DNA of 64,000 nt from positions 3,381,001 through 3,445,000 of the forward strand of contig OY282432.1 in assembly GCA_958295985.1 (NCBI GenBank), written 5' to 3'. The translations under genes and the position numbers were made by a program. Below, piece after piece: positions 51,270-60,000 of the stretch; the stretch's first letter is position 1, and the number at the start of each line of letters is the position of its first letter. Below the pieces are notes generated by a model. That model did no database searches. It saw nothing but the letters and a program-made list of their open reading frames with translations, and was not told the origin of the DNA. This DNA comes from an uncultured Candidatus Binatia bacterium (GTDB lineage: Bacteria; Desulfobacterota; Binatia; UBA9968; JAJDTQ01).

Positions 51270-52223
51270 CTACACGGTAATCTGCCAAAACTGCTTGACC
51301 AGCGTTCCCAGGCCGTAGGTAATGGCCACGGCCACGGCCACCAGCAAGACGTTCTGCAACACCCGAACCCTGACGTTCATGCCGGACAGGAAGGACAACA
51401 GCATGGTGACCAGGGCCACCATGATGCCACTCACCAGCATCGACCACAACGGACTGACCGCGCCCAGAAGCACCGGAAGGATCGGGAACAGCGCGCCCAG
51501 CAAATAGGAGGCGGCCACGGCCATGGCGGCCGACAATGGGCGAGTCTCCGGCATCAGTTCGGACTCGGGGTCGAAGAAAGTCCGTTTGGCGTTCTCGACC
51601 CGCTGCACCTCGAGCTGGGAGCGCGAGGAGGCCAGCACGCCCGCGGCCATGGAGATGGAGCCGGCCACGGCCACCGTGAGGCTGGCCACGAGGACGTAGA
51701 CGGGATCTCCGAACGAAGCGTAGAAGCCGCTGACGCTGCCGAGCACCTCTACCAGGCCGTCGTTGAGGCCCAGGAAGATGTCGCGGACGCGTTCGGCGTT
51801 CAGCCGCCGGCCGGTGAGGTTGGCGACGAGCTGGTCTTCATGGCCGAACTCATCCTGGAGGATGCTGCGCATCCTCGGCCCGTGGCTCGTGTCCTTGTAC
51901 CGCTCCCAGAGAACCCAGTACTTGTTGATTCCGTATATCTCGACGGCTTCGAGAATGAGGAACGTCATGCCCACTCCGAAGATTCGCCGCAGGAGCAGCA
52001 GGACGCCCAGCCTGAACCGCTGGCCTCGGTCGAGCGATACATCCTCGACCCCGGCAAAGTTGGCCCAGAACGCCACGTGGCCCCGTTCCACGGCCACCAA
52101 CTGCGTCAGGATGTTGTGGACCTCGCCGGTCTCGATATCGCGAAGCCGCAGATACAGAGCCATGGCGAAGGCCTCGTCCCGGACCGTCTTGCTGACGAGC
52201 GTGTCGTTCCGCGCTTGGGTCAT
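51270..52223 (-). CDS. mbfA: ferritin-like plus VIT1 membrane protein (MbfA-type iron exporter)
   Basis: A 317-residue fusion. The N-terminal soluble part is rubrerythrin-like with two ExxH motifs (AVERGHVAFWANF and DEFGHEDQL) and a further Glu in DIETGEVHNIL, a diiron-site pattern. The C-terminal part is a VIT1/CCC1 membrane domain: LGLNDGLVEVLGSVSGFYASF, then AGSISMAAGVLAS, and three hydrophobic spans. This is the architecture of alphaproteobacterial MbfA, which exports Fe and protects against peroxide. ATG overlaps the stop of the globin gene (ATGA). Confidence 0.88.
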   Translation of the reverse strand: MTQARNDTLVSKTVRDEAFAMALYLRLRDIETGEVHNILTQLVAVERGHVAFWANFAGVEDVSLDRGQRFRLGVLLLLRRIFGVGMTFLILEAVEIYGINKYWVLWERYKDTSHGPRMRSILQDEFGHEDQLVANLTGRRLNAERVRDIFLGLNDGLVEVLGSVSGFYASFGDPVYVLVASLTVAVAGSISMAAGVLASSRSQLEVQRVENAKRTFFDPESELMPETRPLSAAMAVAASYLLGALFPILPVLLGAVSPLWSMLVSGIMVALVTMLLSFLSGMNVRVRVLQNVLLVAVAVAITYGLGTLVKQFWQITV

Positions 52224-52570
52224 GACGGCAGGCCGAGGGCCTTGCGTCGGGCTACCGCGGGGTCGCAGTCGGAGCCCCGGTCCCGGGTGATGAGGGGGCG
52301 CAGACCCTCGGTGTGGTCCAGCCATGCCGTGCGTACGGCAGCAGGGACCTGAAACTCGTCCAGGGTCTCGCGCAGGATCTGCAGCCGACGCGCGAACTGC
52401 CCCCCCATGATGGGATGGGGCGCGTGGGCCTGCTCCAGGGGACGCCCTTCGTATTCGATATCGGCGCCGAGGACACGCGCGGTGAACTGGAACTCCAGCT
52501 TCTTGATCCGGCCGCGGTCGGCGTTGCGGAAGAAGAAGCCGATCATGACGTCTTCGAAGATCCGGTCCAC
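52220..52570 (-). CDS. truncated hemoglobin-like protein; 5' start unclear
   Basis: The frame reads IFEDVMIGFFFR, then FQFTARVLGADIEYEGRPLEQAHAPHPIMGGQFARRL and TAWLDHTEGLRPLI, the helix order of 2/2 hemoglobins with the proximal His in HAPHPIM. GTG 52570 is the first canonical start. But the conserved A-helix (SLYEEIGAERLREVIDVF) is encoded in the same frame upstream to about 52636, directly after AAGGAG at the end of the glutaredoxin gene, where only TTC stands at start-codon spacing. The true start may be non-canonical, or a TTG changed by one base. It is followed by mbfA with ATGA overlap. Confidence 0.75.
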   Translation of the reverse strand: MDRIFEDVMIGFFFRNADRGRIKKLEFQFTARVLGADIEYEGRPLEQAHAPHPIMGGQFARRLQILRETLDEFQVPAAVRTAWLDHTEGLRPLITRDRGSDCDPAVARRKALGLPS

Positions 52571-52638
52571 GAAGACGTCGATGACCTCGCGCAGGCGCTC
52601 AGCGCCTATCTCTTCGTAGAGGGAGGGCGTAGGGAAGG

Positions 52639-52962
52639 TTACTCCTTGGCCGCCGGTTTGAGCAGCGCGTCGAGCTCGCCCCGCTCGTGCAGCTCGTGAA
52701 CGATGTCGCAGCCGCCCACGAACTGGCCGTCGATGTAGACCTGCGGGATGGTGGGCCAGTTGGAGTACTGCTTGACGCCTTCTCTCACGGCCGGGTCCGA
52801 CAGCACGTCAAAGCTCTCGAACTCCGCATCGTGGGCGCGCAGGATCTCCACCGTGTGGGCGGAGAAGCCGCACTGCGGGAAGTTCGGGGTCCCCTTCATG
52901 AAGACCATCACCCGGTTGTTCTTCACCTGCTCCTCGATCCTGCTGACAACGTCTTCCGCCAT
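52639..52962 (-). CDS. grxD: monothiol CGFS glutaredoxin (Grx4/GrxD)
   Basis: A 107-residue glutaredoxin of the Fe-S carrier type. FMKGTPNFPQCGFSAHTV contains the CGFS motif that ligates a [2Fe-2S] cluster between two monomers with glutathione. WPTIPQVYIDGQFVGGCDIV is the cis-Pro and GG glutathione-binding region. AAGGAG precedes ATG 52962. It lies between a Rieske protein and a globin in an iron-themed operon. The usual partner BolA is not in the window. Confidence 0.95.
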   Translation of the reverse strand: MAEDVVSRIEEQVKNNRVMVFMKGTPNFPQCGFSAHTVEILRAHDAEFESFDVLSDPAVREGVKQYSNWPTIPQVYIDGQFVGGCDIVHELHERGELDALLKPAAKE

Positions 52963-53020
52963 GGCTTCGCTCCTTCATTGGTTTCGCACCGGTGTCCGCA
53001 TCATCCGCACGGACAGTGCG

Positions 53021-53329
53021 TCAAATCTCGACCTCGATATCGGACCCTGCCACACGGACTTTGAATACCTCGACTCCTGCGTCTGCCGGAGGTCCGGAGG
53101 GCTCGCCCGTGGTGATGTCGAACAGCGCGCCGTGCCACGGGCACTGGACATCCTTGCCCATCACCTCTCCCTCGGACAAGGGCGCGCCGCGATGGGTGCA
53201 AAAGTCGTCGATAGCATAGAAGGATCCATCCAGGTTGAACAGCGCGATCCTCCGGCCGTTGACCTCCACCAGCTTGGGTTGGCCGGGCGCCACCTCATCC
53301 GTGGCCGCGACCTTGACGTACTCTGCCAT
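53021..53329 (-). CDS. Rieske [2Fe-2S] ferredoxin (oxygenase-component type)
   Basis: A 102-residue small Rieske protein: DFCTHRGAPLSEGEV and QCPWHGALFDITTGEPSGPPA give the Cys-His/Cys-His cluster ligands. The stand-alone size and lack of a signal peptide match ferredoxin components of non-heme oxygenases or nitrite reductase small subunits, rather than the bc1 Rieske. No oxygenase alpha subunit or ferredoxin reductase is adjacent, so its electron acceptor is unknown. GGGGAGG precedes ATG. It starts 15 bases after nuoB. Confidence 0.92.
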   Translation of the reverse strand: MAEYVKVAATDEVAPGQPKLVEVNGRRIALFNLDGSFYAIDDFCTHRGAPLSEGEVMGKDVQCPWHGALFDITTGEPSGPPADAGVEVFKVRVAGSDIEVEI

Positions 53330-53344
53330 GCAATGCCTCCCCTG

Positions 53345-53845
53345 TCAGCCTGCCGCGGCTGACGCAGAACCCTTGACCAACCAGCGCTCGCGCATCACCT
53401 TGTCCTGAATCCGCAGCAATCCTTCGGTCAGGGCCTCGGGGCGCGGCGGGCACCCTGGGACATAAACGTCCACCGGCACGATCTTGTCGACTCCCTTGCA
53501 CACGGAATAAGCCATCTGGAACAGGCCGCCGCAGTTCGAGCAGCTCCCCATGGAGATCACGTACTTCGGATCGGGCATCTGGTCATAGAGCAACCGCGTA
53601 CGCTTGGCCATCTTGTACGTCAACGTCCCGGCCACGATCATCAGGTCCGACTGGCGCGGAGTCGCCCGCGGCACGCAACCGAACCGGTCCAGGTCCGCCC
53701 GCGGCCCCCCCGTCTGCATGAGCTCGATGGCGCAACAGGCCAGCCCGAACAACATGTACCACTGGGAAGAGGCCCTGCCCCAGTTCAACAGATCGTCGAC
53801 CCGGGTGGTGAAGACCGTCTCGGGAAGACTGTTGGTAATCGGCAT
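53345..53845 (-). CDS. nuoB: NADH-quinone oxidoreductase subunit B homologue (stand-alone)
   Basis: A 166-residue NuoB-family protein. It carries all four cysteines of the N2 cluster: [13 protein letters not shown] (tandem Cys), [11 protein letters not shown] and [12 protein letters not shown], plus the [20 protein letters not shown] segment. AGGAGG lies 6 bases before ATG 53845. In complex I operons nuoB sits between nuoA and nuoC; neither is here. Instead it heads a run of Rieske, glutaredoxin, globin, MbfA and SagB-like genes. It may be a duplicated respiratory subunit, or an electron-transfer protein recruited for another complex. Confidence 0.9.
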   Translation of the reverse strand: MPITNSLPETVFTTRVDDLLNWGRASSQWYMLFGLACCAIELMQTGGPRADLDRFGCVPRATPRQSDLMIVAGTLTYKMAKRTRLLYDQMPDPKYVISMGSCSNCGGLFQMAYSVCKGVDKIVPVDVYVPGCPPRPEALTEGLLRIQDKVMRERWLVKGSASAAAG

Positions 53846-53900
53846 CGGAAACCTCCTGACTGAAACCGCCGCGGCGTCACGGCCCTGTTGGACTCCCGTC

Positions 53901-53929
53901 AAGATAGACCACGGCGGACCGCCTTTCAA
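53901..53929 (-). promoter_or_regulatory. sigma70-like promoter with palindromic spacer upstream of nuoB
   Basis: On the minus strand TTGAAA (53929-53924) and TATCTT (53906-53901) are spaced exactly 17 bases. The spacer contains GGCGG-T-CCGCC, an 11-base perfect palindrome at 53913-53923, well placed for a repressor or redox/iron regulator. Transcription would start near 53894, about 50 bases before nuoB. Confidence 0.5.
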
Positions 53930-54050
53930 GTCCACAACGGGCCGCCATCCTGACAATGACGGCGTCCCGTTCAAATTGCAATATCCTGCGCCCTCCCCTA
54001 TGCTCGACCCTGAGCGCAGCCGCCCGACCCGGACGGCCGCTCCCGACGCC

Positions 54051-54455
54051 ATGTTCACCCGTCTTCTGCTGCTGTTCACCGTGGTTCCCCTGATCGAGCT
54101 CTATCTTCTCATCGAGGTGGGCTCGGTCATCGGTGGACTCAACACGATCCTTCTGGTGCTGGGCACGGGTGCGCTGGGGGCGTTCCTCGCCCGGTTGGAA
54201 GGTCTTCGGACCCTGGGCCAGATCCAGCGGAACCTCAACCGGGGGATCGTCCCGGCCGAGGAGATGTTGGACGGGGTGATCATCCTGGCCGCGGGACTGC
54301 TGTTGATCACGCCGGGCATACTCACGGACGCCTGCGGCTTCCTCATGCTGGTTCCGACCACGCGAAACGCCTTCAAGCGCTGGCTGCGCCGGCGCTTCGA
54401 CCGCGCCACCGCTTCCGTCCGTATCCACACTCAGGGCGGGCCCGACCATTTCTGA
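54051..54455 (+). CDS. fxsA: FxsA-family cytoplasmic membrane protein
   Basis: A 134-residue membrane protein. [26 protein letters not shown] and a second hydrophobic hairpin ([19 protein letters not shown]) are typical of Fxs[29 protein letters not shown] is the conserved second half, followed by a basic C-terminus. E. coli FxsA sequesters the F-plasmid exclusion protein; its general role is unclear. ATG 54051 is chosen; ATG 54000 would add a hydrophilic leader. It is divergent from nuoB. Confidence 0.85.
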   Translation: MFTRLLLLFTVVPLIELYLLIEVGSVIGGLNTILLVLGTGALGAFLARLEGLRTLGQIQRNLNRGIVPAEEMLDGVIILAAGLLLITPGILTDACGFLMLVPTTRNAFKRWLRRRFDRATASVRIHTQGGPDHF

Positions 54456-54498
54456 CGCCGCCACGCCCGCAGCCCCGCCGTCCGACGGGCGGGCGCTG

Positions 54499-55824
54499 TT
54501 GCGACTGGCCGTGCCGGCCTCCCTGGCCATTGCCAGCGAACCGGTGCTGAACATCGCCGACACCGCCATGATCGGTCACCTGGGGGTGGCGCCGCTGGCG
54601 GCCAAGGCCATCGCCGCGAGCCTCATCGGCGCGGTGAGCTGGATCTTCGCGTTCCTCGTCTTCGGCACCACGAGCCTCGTGGCCAGCCAATACGGCTCGC
54701 GCAACTACCCGCTCTGCGGCGAGATCTTCCGGCACGCCCTGGTCCTGGCCGCGGCCGGCGGATTGCTCGCGGCCTCTCTCTGCTTCGCGTTCGCCCCCGA
54801 GCTCTACGCGGTCATGGGCGCCGGCCCGGACGTAGCCGAGCAGGGCGTACCCTATTTCCGCATCCGTTGCGCCGCCATCCCGATGCTGTTCTCCATCTAC
54901 GCCGCGGTGGGCTTCCTGCGCGGCATACAGGACACGCTCTCCCCGATGCTCGTGGCGTTCCTGATGAGCGGCGTCAACGTCGTGCTGGACTACGCGCTGA
55001 TCTACGGCGGGTTCGGGTTCCCCGCCTTCGGTCTTCAGGGCGCGGCCATGGCCTCGCTGGCGGCCCACGCCCTGGGCACAGTCGTGTATCTGCGGCTGCT
55101 GTTCTTCTCGCGCCACACCGCCCGGTATCAATTGAACCGCGGACGCTTGCGCCTGCGCCGGTTCCGCAACCTCTCCAGGATCGCGGGGGACCTGGCGGTC
55201 CGGACCGCCGGGCTCCGGCTCTCGCTGGTGTTCGCCACGGCCATGGTGGCGCGCATGGGGCCGGTGTATCTCGCGGCCTACGAGATCGTCTTCCAGCTCT
55301 TCATCTTCTGCTCCGACACCATCGACGGGCTGGCCGTGGCCGGACAGACGCTGGTGGCGCGGCACCTGGGGGCGGACAACGCCCACCGGACGCGACGCCT
55401 CGGACGAACGCTGGCGGTGTGGGGCGCCGCCGGCGGCGCGGTCTTCGGCGCGGCCTACCTGACGCTCCAGCAGCCGCTCCTGGCGCTCTTCACCTCCTCC
55501 ACCGCGGTGACGGAGCTGGTCCGGACCGAGGCATTCCTGCTGCTGGCGGTTTTCCAGCCACTGAACGGCATCGTTTTCGCCCTGGACGGCTTTCTCCTCG
55601 GCGCCCACGACACCCGCTTCCTCATGTGGGCCATGCTGGCGGGCGGTCTGCTGCTGTTCGTCCCCCTCACCGCAGCCGCCTTCCTGCTGGAGCTGGGCCT
55701 GTTCGGTGTCTGGGCGGGTTTCAGCCTGTTCATGGCTCACCGGCTTGCAGCCAACCTGTGGCGCCTTTCCAGTCGAAGGTGGGAGAGCGCCTTTGCCGCG
55801 TATCACGCGTCCCGCAACGGTTGA
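54499..55824 (+). CDS. MATE-family efflux transporter (DinF-like)
   Basis: A 441-residue 12-span transporter. The N-terminal half begins LRLAVPASLAIASEPVLNIADTAMIGHLG, with the DinF-type ADTAMIGHLG motif. GTTSLVASQYGSRN and the second-half equivalent GLAVAGQTLVARHLGADN are the paired MATE loops. The start is TTG 54499, the first usable start in frame; an upstream open stretch has no ATG or GTG. It exports cationic compounds or related metabolites using Na+ or H+. Confidence 0.85.
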   Translation: MRLAVPASLAIASEPVLNIADTAMIGHLGVAPLAAKAIAASLIGAVSWIFAFLVFGTTSLVASQYGSRNYPLCGEIFRHALVLAAAGGLLAASLCFAFAPELYAVMGAGPDVAEQGVPYFRIRCAAIPMLFSIYAAVGFLRGIQDTLSPMLVAFLMSGVNVVLDYALIYGGFGFPAFGLQGAAMASLAAHALGTVVYLRLLFFSRHTARYQLNRGRLRLRRFRNLSRIAGDLAVRTAGLRLSLVFATAMVARMGPVYLAAYEIVFQLFIFCSDTIDGLAVAGQTLVARHLGADNAHRTRRLGRTLAVWGAAGGAVFGAAYLTLQQPLLALFTSSTAVTELVRTEAFLLLAVFQPLNGIVFALDGFLLGAHDTRFLMWAMLAGGLLLFVPLTAAAFLLELGLFGVWAGFSLFMAHRLAANLWRLSSRRWESAFAAYHASRNG

Positions 55825-55899
55825 ACGACGGCCTTCTCGCTTGCTTTTCCCCGTTCGCCGGGATATGGATCGGCTGGCTGGGGTTCCGGCCATGCCGGA

Positions 55900-55975
55900 T
55901 CAGGGGCGCCGTCACCCCAACCCCTTCCCAGGGGAGAGGGAGCCGGAGACACGGGCGAACGGCCCCCCTTGAGGG
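55900..55975. repeat. low-complexity C/G-rich intergenic repeat-like tract
   Basis: The stretch with CCCCTTCCCAGGGGAGAGGG and the following GGCCCCCCTTGAGGGG contains imperfect inverted runs of C and G in the 213-base gap between the MATE and SDR genes. It resembles dispersed palindromic repeats of GC-rich genomes and may act as a MATE terminator. No gene is seen in the gap. Confidence 0.3.
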
Positions 55976-56037
55976 GACGTCTTGTTCGAATACGGAGCCC
56001 GGGCAGGCTCGAACTGTACGCAAGGAGGAACACACAC

Positions 56038-56766
56038 ATGGCGGAAGTCGCTATCGTAACAGGAGGCGCGGGCGGCCTGGGATCCTCGATCTGCGCCGCT
56101 CTCGCGGAAGACGGGCTCCGGGTGGTGGTGGCCGATTTCAGGAAGGACGACGCGGAGGCCCTCGCCGCCGGGCTGAAGTCCGAAGGCAGGGAGGCGTTGG
56201 CCGTGGGCGTGGACGTAGGCGACAGGCAGAGCGTCGAAGCCATGATCCAGAGCGCCATGGACGCCTATGGACAGCTCGATCACCAGATCAATACCGCGGG
56301 CCTCATGGGCCGCTTTGCCGTCGCGGACATGTCCGAGGAGGAGTGGGACCGGGTGATCCGGGTGAACCTGCGGGGGGTCTTTCTCTGTAGCCAGGCGGCT
56401 GCCGCGGCCATGCGGCCGCGCAAGCGCGGGCGCATACTCAACGTCGCTTCCGGCCGCGGTATTGCCGGCGCCCCCTACTCGGCGCACTACGCCGCCTCCA
56501 AGGGCGGGGTCATCGCCTTCACCAAGTCCATGGCCGTGGAGGTCGCTTCGGACAACATCCTGGTGAACAACATCTGTCCCGGACGTACGGAAACGCCCAT
56601 GGCCCAGGCCGGCTACACCGACGAGCAGTGGCAGGCCATCAAGGCCGAGGACCCCTTGCAAGGCGGCCTCACCCAGAAGGACGAGATCACCGGTCTGGTG
56701 CGCTACCTGGTGTCCGACGCCGCGCGCTACGTCACCGGCCAGACGTTCCTGCTGCGGACGCCGTAG
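56038..56766 (+). CDS. short-chain dehydrogenase/reductase
   Basis: A 242-residue classical SDR: nucleotide loop IVTGGAGGLGSSI, DxxD-type DVGDRQSVEA, HQINTAGLMG in place of the usual NNAG, catalytic Ser in LNVASGRG, and YAASKGG with the Tyr-Lys pair. The C-terminal PGRTETPM is normal. AGGAGG is well placed before ATG 56038. The substrate is unknown. It precedes an ABC permease gene by 129 bases. Confidence 0.88.
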   Translation: MAEVAIVTGGAGGLGSSICAALAEDGLRVVVADFRKDDAEALAAGLKSEGREALAVGVDVGDRQSVEAMIQSAMDAYGQLDHQINTAGLMGRFAVADMSEEEWDRVIRVNLRGVFLCSQAAAAAMRPRKRGRILNVASGRGIAGAPYSAHYAASKGGVIAFTKSMAVEVASDNILVNNICPGRTETPMAQAGYTDEQWQAIKAEDPLQGGLTQKDEITGLVRYLVSDAARYVTGQTFLLRTP

Positions 56767-56895
56767 CTCCAGGTTCAAGGTCCCGGCAGCGTGTCCGGGT
56801 AAGCGGATCGCCGTGCCGGGTCAGGTGGCTGCCTACCCGGACGGGCTCCTGGGCAGGACGCCTCGGAACGGCAGCGCAAACGGAGACCGGAGGCC

Positions 56896-58575
56896 ATGCG
56901 CACCGAAACCGCCATGAGGGCCGTGTACACCATCTTGATGGTGATCATCGGCTTCGTCATCCTGGTTCCCGTGCTGGCGCTGGTCTTCGGCAGCTTCTGG
57001 TCGGCCTCGCCGGTAGCCGCGGGACACGTCACCCTGGCCAATTGGGCCCGGGCCCTCGCCATCCGCATCCCTGCGGACATCCCCACGCTGGTCTTCAACT
57101 CGCTGGTCTTCGCCTTCGCGACGGCCGCCGTCTCCGTGGTGCTGGGCGTCACCATGGCGTTTCTGGTGGTGCGCACCGACATGCCCTACGGCGGCGTGTT
57201 CGCCAAGCTGGGGATCGTGCCGCGGGCCTTTCCCATCATCATAGCAGCGCTGGCATGGATCCTGTTGCTGAGCCCGCGCATCGGTGTCCTCAACGTCATG
57301 TTCCGGGAGACCTTCGGCGCCAACCTGTTCAACATCTACTCGTTTCCCGGAATGATCTTCCTCATGGTGCTCTACGAGTCTCCCATCGTGTTCCTCATTG
57401 CCATGAACGCCTTCCGTCTCATGGATCCGTCGCTGGAAGAACAGTCCATCGCCTGCGGCAATACCGTCAGTGGAACGCTTCGCCGGGTGACCCTGCCGGT
57501 GCTGCGGCCGCTGATCCTCTCCTCTTTCCTGCTGGTCTTCGTCATCGGCCTGATCACGCTGGAGGTGCCCATCCTCATCGGCGCCCCCGGCGGCATCTTC
57601 GTCTTCACCTCCGCCATCTTCAACCTCATCGCCTCGGACTACCAGTCGCTGATCTACTACAACACCGCCGCGGCGCTGGCCATGATGGTGATCCCCGTCA
57701 GTCTCCTCTCGCTGCTCCTGTACCGCCATCTCGTGCGGCGTGCGGAGAGCTTCGTCACGGTCACCGGCAAGGCCCGGCCCGAGAACGTCCACCGCCTGGG
57801 GCACTGGCGCTACGTGGCCTTCGCGTGCTGCTCCCTCTACTTCACCATGGTGATCGTGCTGCCGGCGCTGGTGATCCTGCTGCTTTCCTTCTCCCAGTTC
57901 GTGGCCTCCCCGAGCCTCGACCTGCTGACCCAGCTCACCCTCAGGCACTGGACCTCGGCCCTGGAGGACGTCGTATTCTGGCGCGCGCTGGGCAACACGC
58001 TGATCCTATGCGTCATCGGCGCCACCGCCACCGTCGCCATCGCCCTTGGCATCGGCTATCTCCTGGTCCGCAGCGGCGTCAAGCTCAAGGGATCCATCGA
58101 GGCGGCCGCCATGCTGCCGCTGGCCTTCCCGGGCACCATCCTGGCGGTGGGCTTCGTGTGGGCCTACATCAAGACGCCGGTCTACGGCACGTTGTGGATC
58201 CTGCTGCTCTACTTCATCGGCAACTATCTCCCGTTCGCGCTGCGGACCCTGAGCCCGTTCCTGTTCCAGTTCCACAAGGAATTCGAGGAAGCGTCCTGGA
58301 CCTCGGGCGCCAGCGCCCTCAAGACCATCGTGCGCATCGTCATCCCGTTCCTGCGAGGCGGGCTGTTCTCGGTGTGGATCCTGCTGTTCCAGATCTATCT
58401 GCGCGAGTTCGCCGGCGCCGTCATCCTGTTCACCTACGGCAACGAGGTGCTGTCCACCCTGCTCTTCCAGCGAGCCTTTGACGAAGGCTCCTTCGGCATC
58501 GGCGCCGTCATCGGCGTGCTGATGCTGGCCATGTCCCTGGGACTGCACTTGCTGGTGTCGCGGCGGGAGACGTAG
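56896..58575 (+). CDS. two-domain ABC permease (FbpB/iron(III)-type)
   Basis: A 559-residue permease with two fused six-span halves. EEQSIACGNTVSGTLRRVTLPVLRP and FEEASWTSGASALKTIVRIVIPFLR are the two EAA coupling loops. This fused architecture is that of ferric-iron, thiamine and phosphonate uptake permeases. Neither an ATPase nor a binding protein is adjacent; a compatible exported binding protein is encoded at 61339 on the other strand. ATG 56896 follows GACCGGAGG. Confidence 0.87.
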   Translation: MRTETAMRAVYTILMVIIGFVILVPVLALVFGSFWSASPVAAGHVTLANWARALAIRIPADIPTLVFNSLVFAFATAAVSVVLGVTMAFLVVRTDMPYGGVFAKLGIVPRAFPIIIAALAWILLLSPRIGVLNVMFRETFGANLFNIYSFPGMIFLMVLYESPIVFLIAMNAFRLMDPSLEEQSIACGNTVSGTLRRVTLPVLRPLILSSFLLVFVIGLITLEVPILIGAPGGIFVFTSAIFNLIASDYQSLIYYNTAAALAMMVIPVSLLSLLLYRHLVRRAESFVTVTGKARPENVHRLGHWRYVAFACCSLYFTMVIVLPALVILLLSFSQFVASPSLDLLTQLTLRHWTSALEDVVFWRALGNTLILCVIGATATVAIALGIGYLLVRSGVKLKGSIEAAAMLPLAFPGTILAVGFVWAYIKTPVYGTLWILLLYFIGNYLPFALRTLSPFLFQFHKEFEEASWTSGASALKTIVRIVIPFLRGGLFSVWILLFQIYLREFAGAVILFTYGNEVLSTLLFQRAFDEGSFGIGAVIGVLMLAMSLGLHLLVSRRET

Positions 58576-58583
58576 CCTCACGA

Positions 58584-59993
58584 TCAAGGTTCGGTCAGAA
58601 ACGCCGCCATGTCGTTCAGGTCCCACAGGTAGCAGTGTGGGTCGCGATGGTTTTCGAGCGCCTTGGTAAACCCCGATCTGGAAGCGATCAGGTAGTAGGG
58701 CTGGCTGGCGTGGAGCTTTTGCGCGCGTTCTTCGAGGGCATGCAGAACGCCTGTGCCGACGGGACCGGATGTCCATTTGCATTCGACAAAGAGAGTTTGA
58801 CCCGTCTCATTGTTGATGGCGACAAGGTCGATCTCGCTCTGCCGGTCCCACCAGCGTCCGATCCTGTGAAAGCAGAAAGGCGCCCGGTCCTGCCGGTTCA
58901 GTTTGAGCAAGAGTTCTCGCGTGACGTTCTCAAAAGCAAAGCCCATGAATTCCGACAGGTACGTCTTGAGGTGGTTGAGGAAATACGAAAAGTTGCCCGA
59001 TTCGTAAAGGCTCAACTGCCGGTAGATGAAGCGCATCCAGAAGGTGATAAAGGGGTCGCGGATCTTGTAGCGACTTTTCTTCGTGCGCCAGGACCGCTCG
59101 GTAACGGGCACTTCGCGTTCGATCAGATCAAACAGGTCGGATAATTCGCGCAGGTACTTGGACAGGCTCGTGGCCGGCAGGCCGGCAGGACCGGCGATTT
59201 CGGACGTCCGGGTTTTGCCCGCGGCGATGGCCTCGATAATTGCCAGATAAGTGTGAGCGCTGCCGCCGAATTCAGAGAGGATGACGTCGCGCATTTCATT
59301 GCGGAAAGGAGCAAAGGGAGTGAACAGGGTGCGGTGCAGAATCCGGCGGATCGGGCGGCCGCCCAGTCCCAGGCTTTCGATGATTTCGTAGTAGCGGGGC
59401 ATGCCCCCGAAGACCCCGTACAGGGTGAGTATGTCTTCCGACGATCGAAAGCCGAGGTCTGCCGCGAGCCGGTACACCGTTTCGATGGGCAGAGGGCCAA
59501 CGCCCATTTCCCGGGTGATGCGGCCGTAGAGGGGTTCTTTGGCATCCTGAAAGACTTTCTTCATCAAGCCCACCACGGACCCAATGGCAATGAGGTGTAT
59601 CCTGGACTGCTTGTGCCATTCGTCCCAAACGCCTTGAAGAATCGAATAGACGGATGGATCCACCGCGAGAAAATTCTGAAATTCATCGAAGACGATCACC
59701 CTGGGCCGACGTTGCGTCTCCATGAAGAGAAAGACGAAGAAATCCTTCCAGTTCGTGAATTCCGGTGCGGTCATTTGCGATTTGAGTGTGGCCGAAAATT
59801 CGGACAGGAGGGCATTCGAGGGGCGTTTCTCAACGAAGAAGTAGAGGCCGCGATTCTGAAGGTGCTGACGCACGAGCTCCGTCTTTCCCACCCGGCGCCG
59901 GCCAAGGATGGCGGTGAATTGAGAAAATTGCTCCGACCTTTGAGTGAGGTCTTGAAGGAGCGCGAGTTCCGTCTCTCTGCCGTAGAACTTCAT
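58584..59993 (-). CDS. AAA ATPase with C-terminal DUF234 nuclease-like domain
   Basis: A 469-residue protein: N-terminal MKFYGRETELALLQ, Walker A ILGRRRVGKTEL, Walker B RVIVFDEFQNF, then a winged-helix region (TSEIAGPAGLPATSLSKYLREL) and a C-terminal PD-(D/E)xK-like segment with EIDLVAINNETGQTLFVECKW (Asp, then ExK). This is the archaeal-type ATPase/DUF234 family, often on mobile DNA. It uses AAA, TTT and AAT codons noticeably more than its neighbours, suggesting transfer. Its own AT-rich promoter lies just upstream. Confidence 0.88.
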   Translation of the reverse strand: MKFYGRETELALLQDLTQRSEQFSQFTAILGRRRVGKTELVRQHLQNRGLYFFVEKRPSNALLSEFSATLKSQMTAPEFTNWKDFFVFLFMETQRRPRVIVFDEFQNFLAVDPSVYSILQGVWDEWHKQSRIHLIAIGSVVGLMKKVFQDAKEPLYGRITREMGVGPLPIETVYRLAADLGFRSSEDILTLYGVFGGMPRYYEIIESLGLGGRPIRRILHRTLFTPFAPFRNEMRDVILSEFGGSAHTYLAIIEAIAAGKTRTSEIAGPAGLPATSLSKYLRELSDLFDLIEREVPVTERSWRTKKSRYKIRDPFITFWMRFIYRQLSLYESGNFSYFLNHLKTYLSEFMGFAFENVTRELLLKLNRQDRAPFCFHRIGRWWDRQSEIDLVAINNETGQTLFVECKWTSGPVGTGVLHALEERAQKLHASQPYYLIASRSGFTKALENHRDPHCYLWDLNDMAAFLTEP

Positions 59994-60000
59994 AACTATT

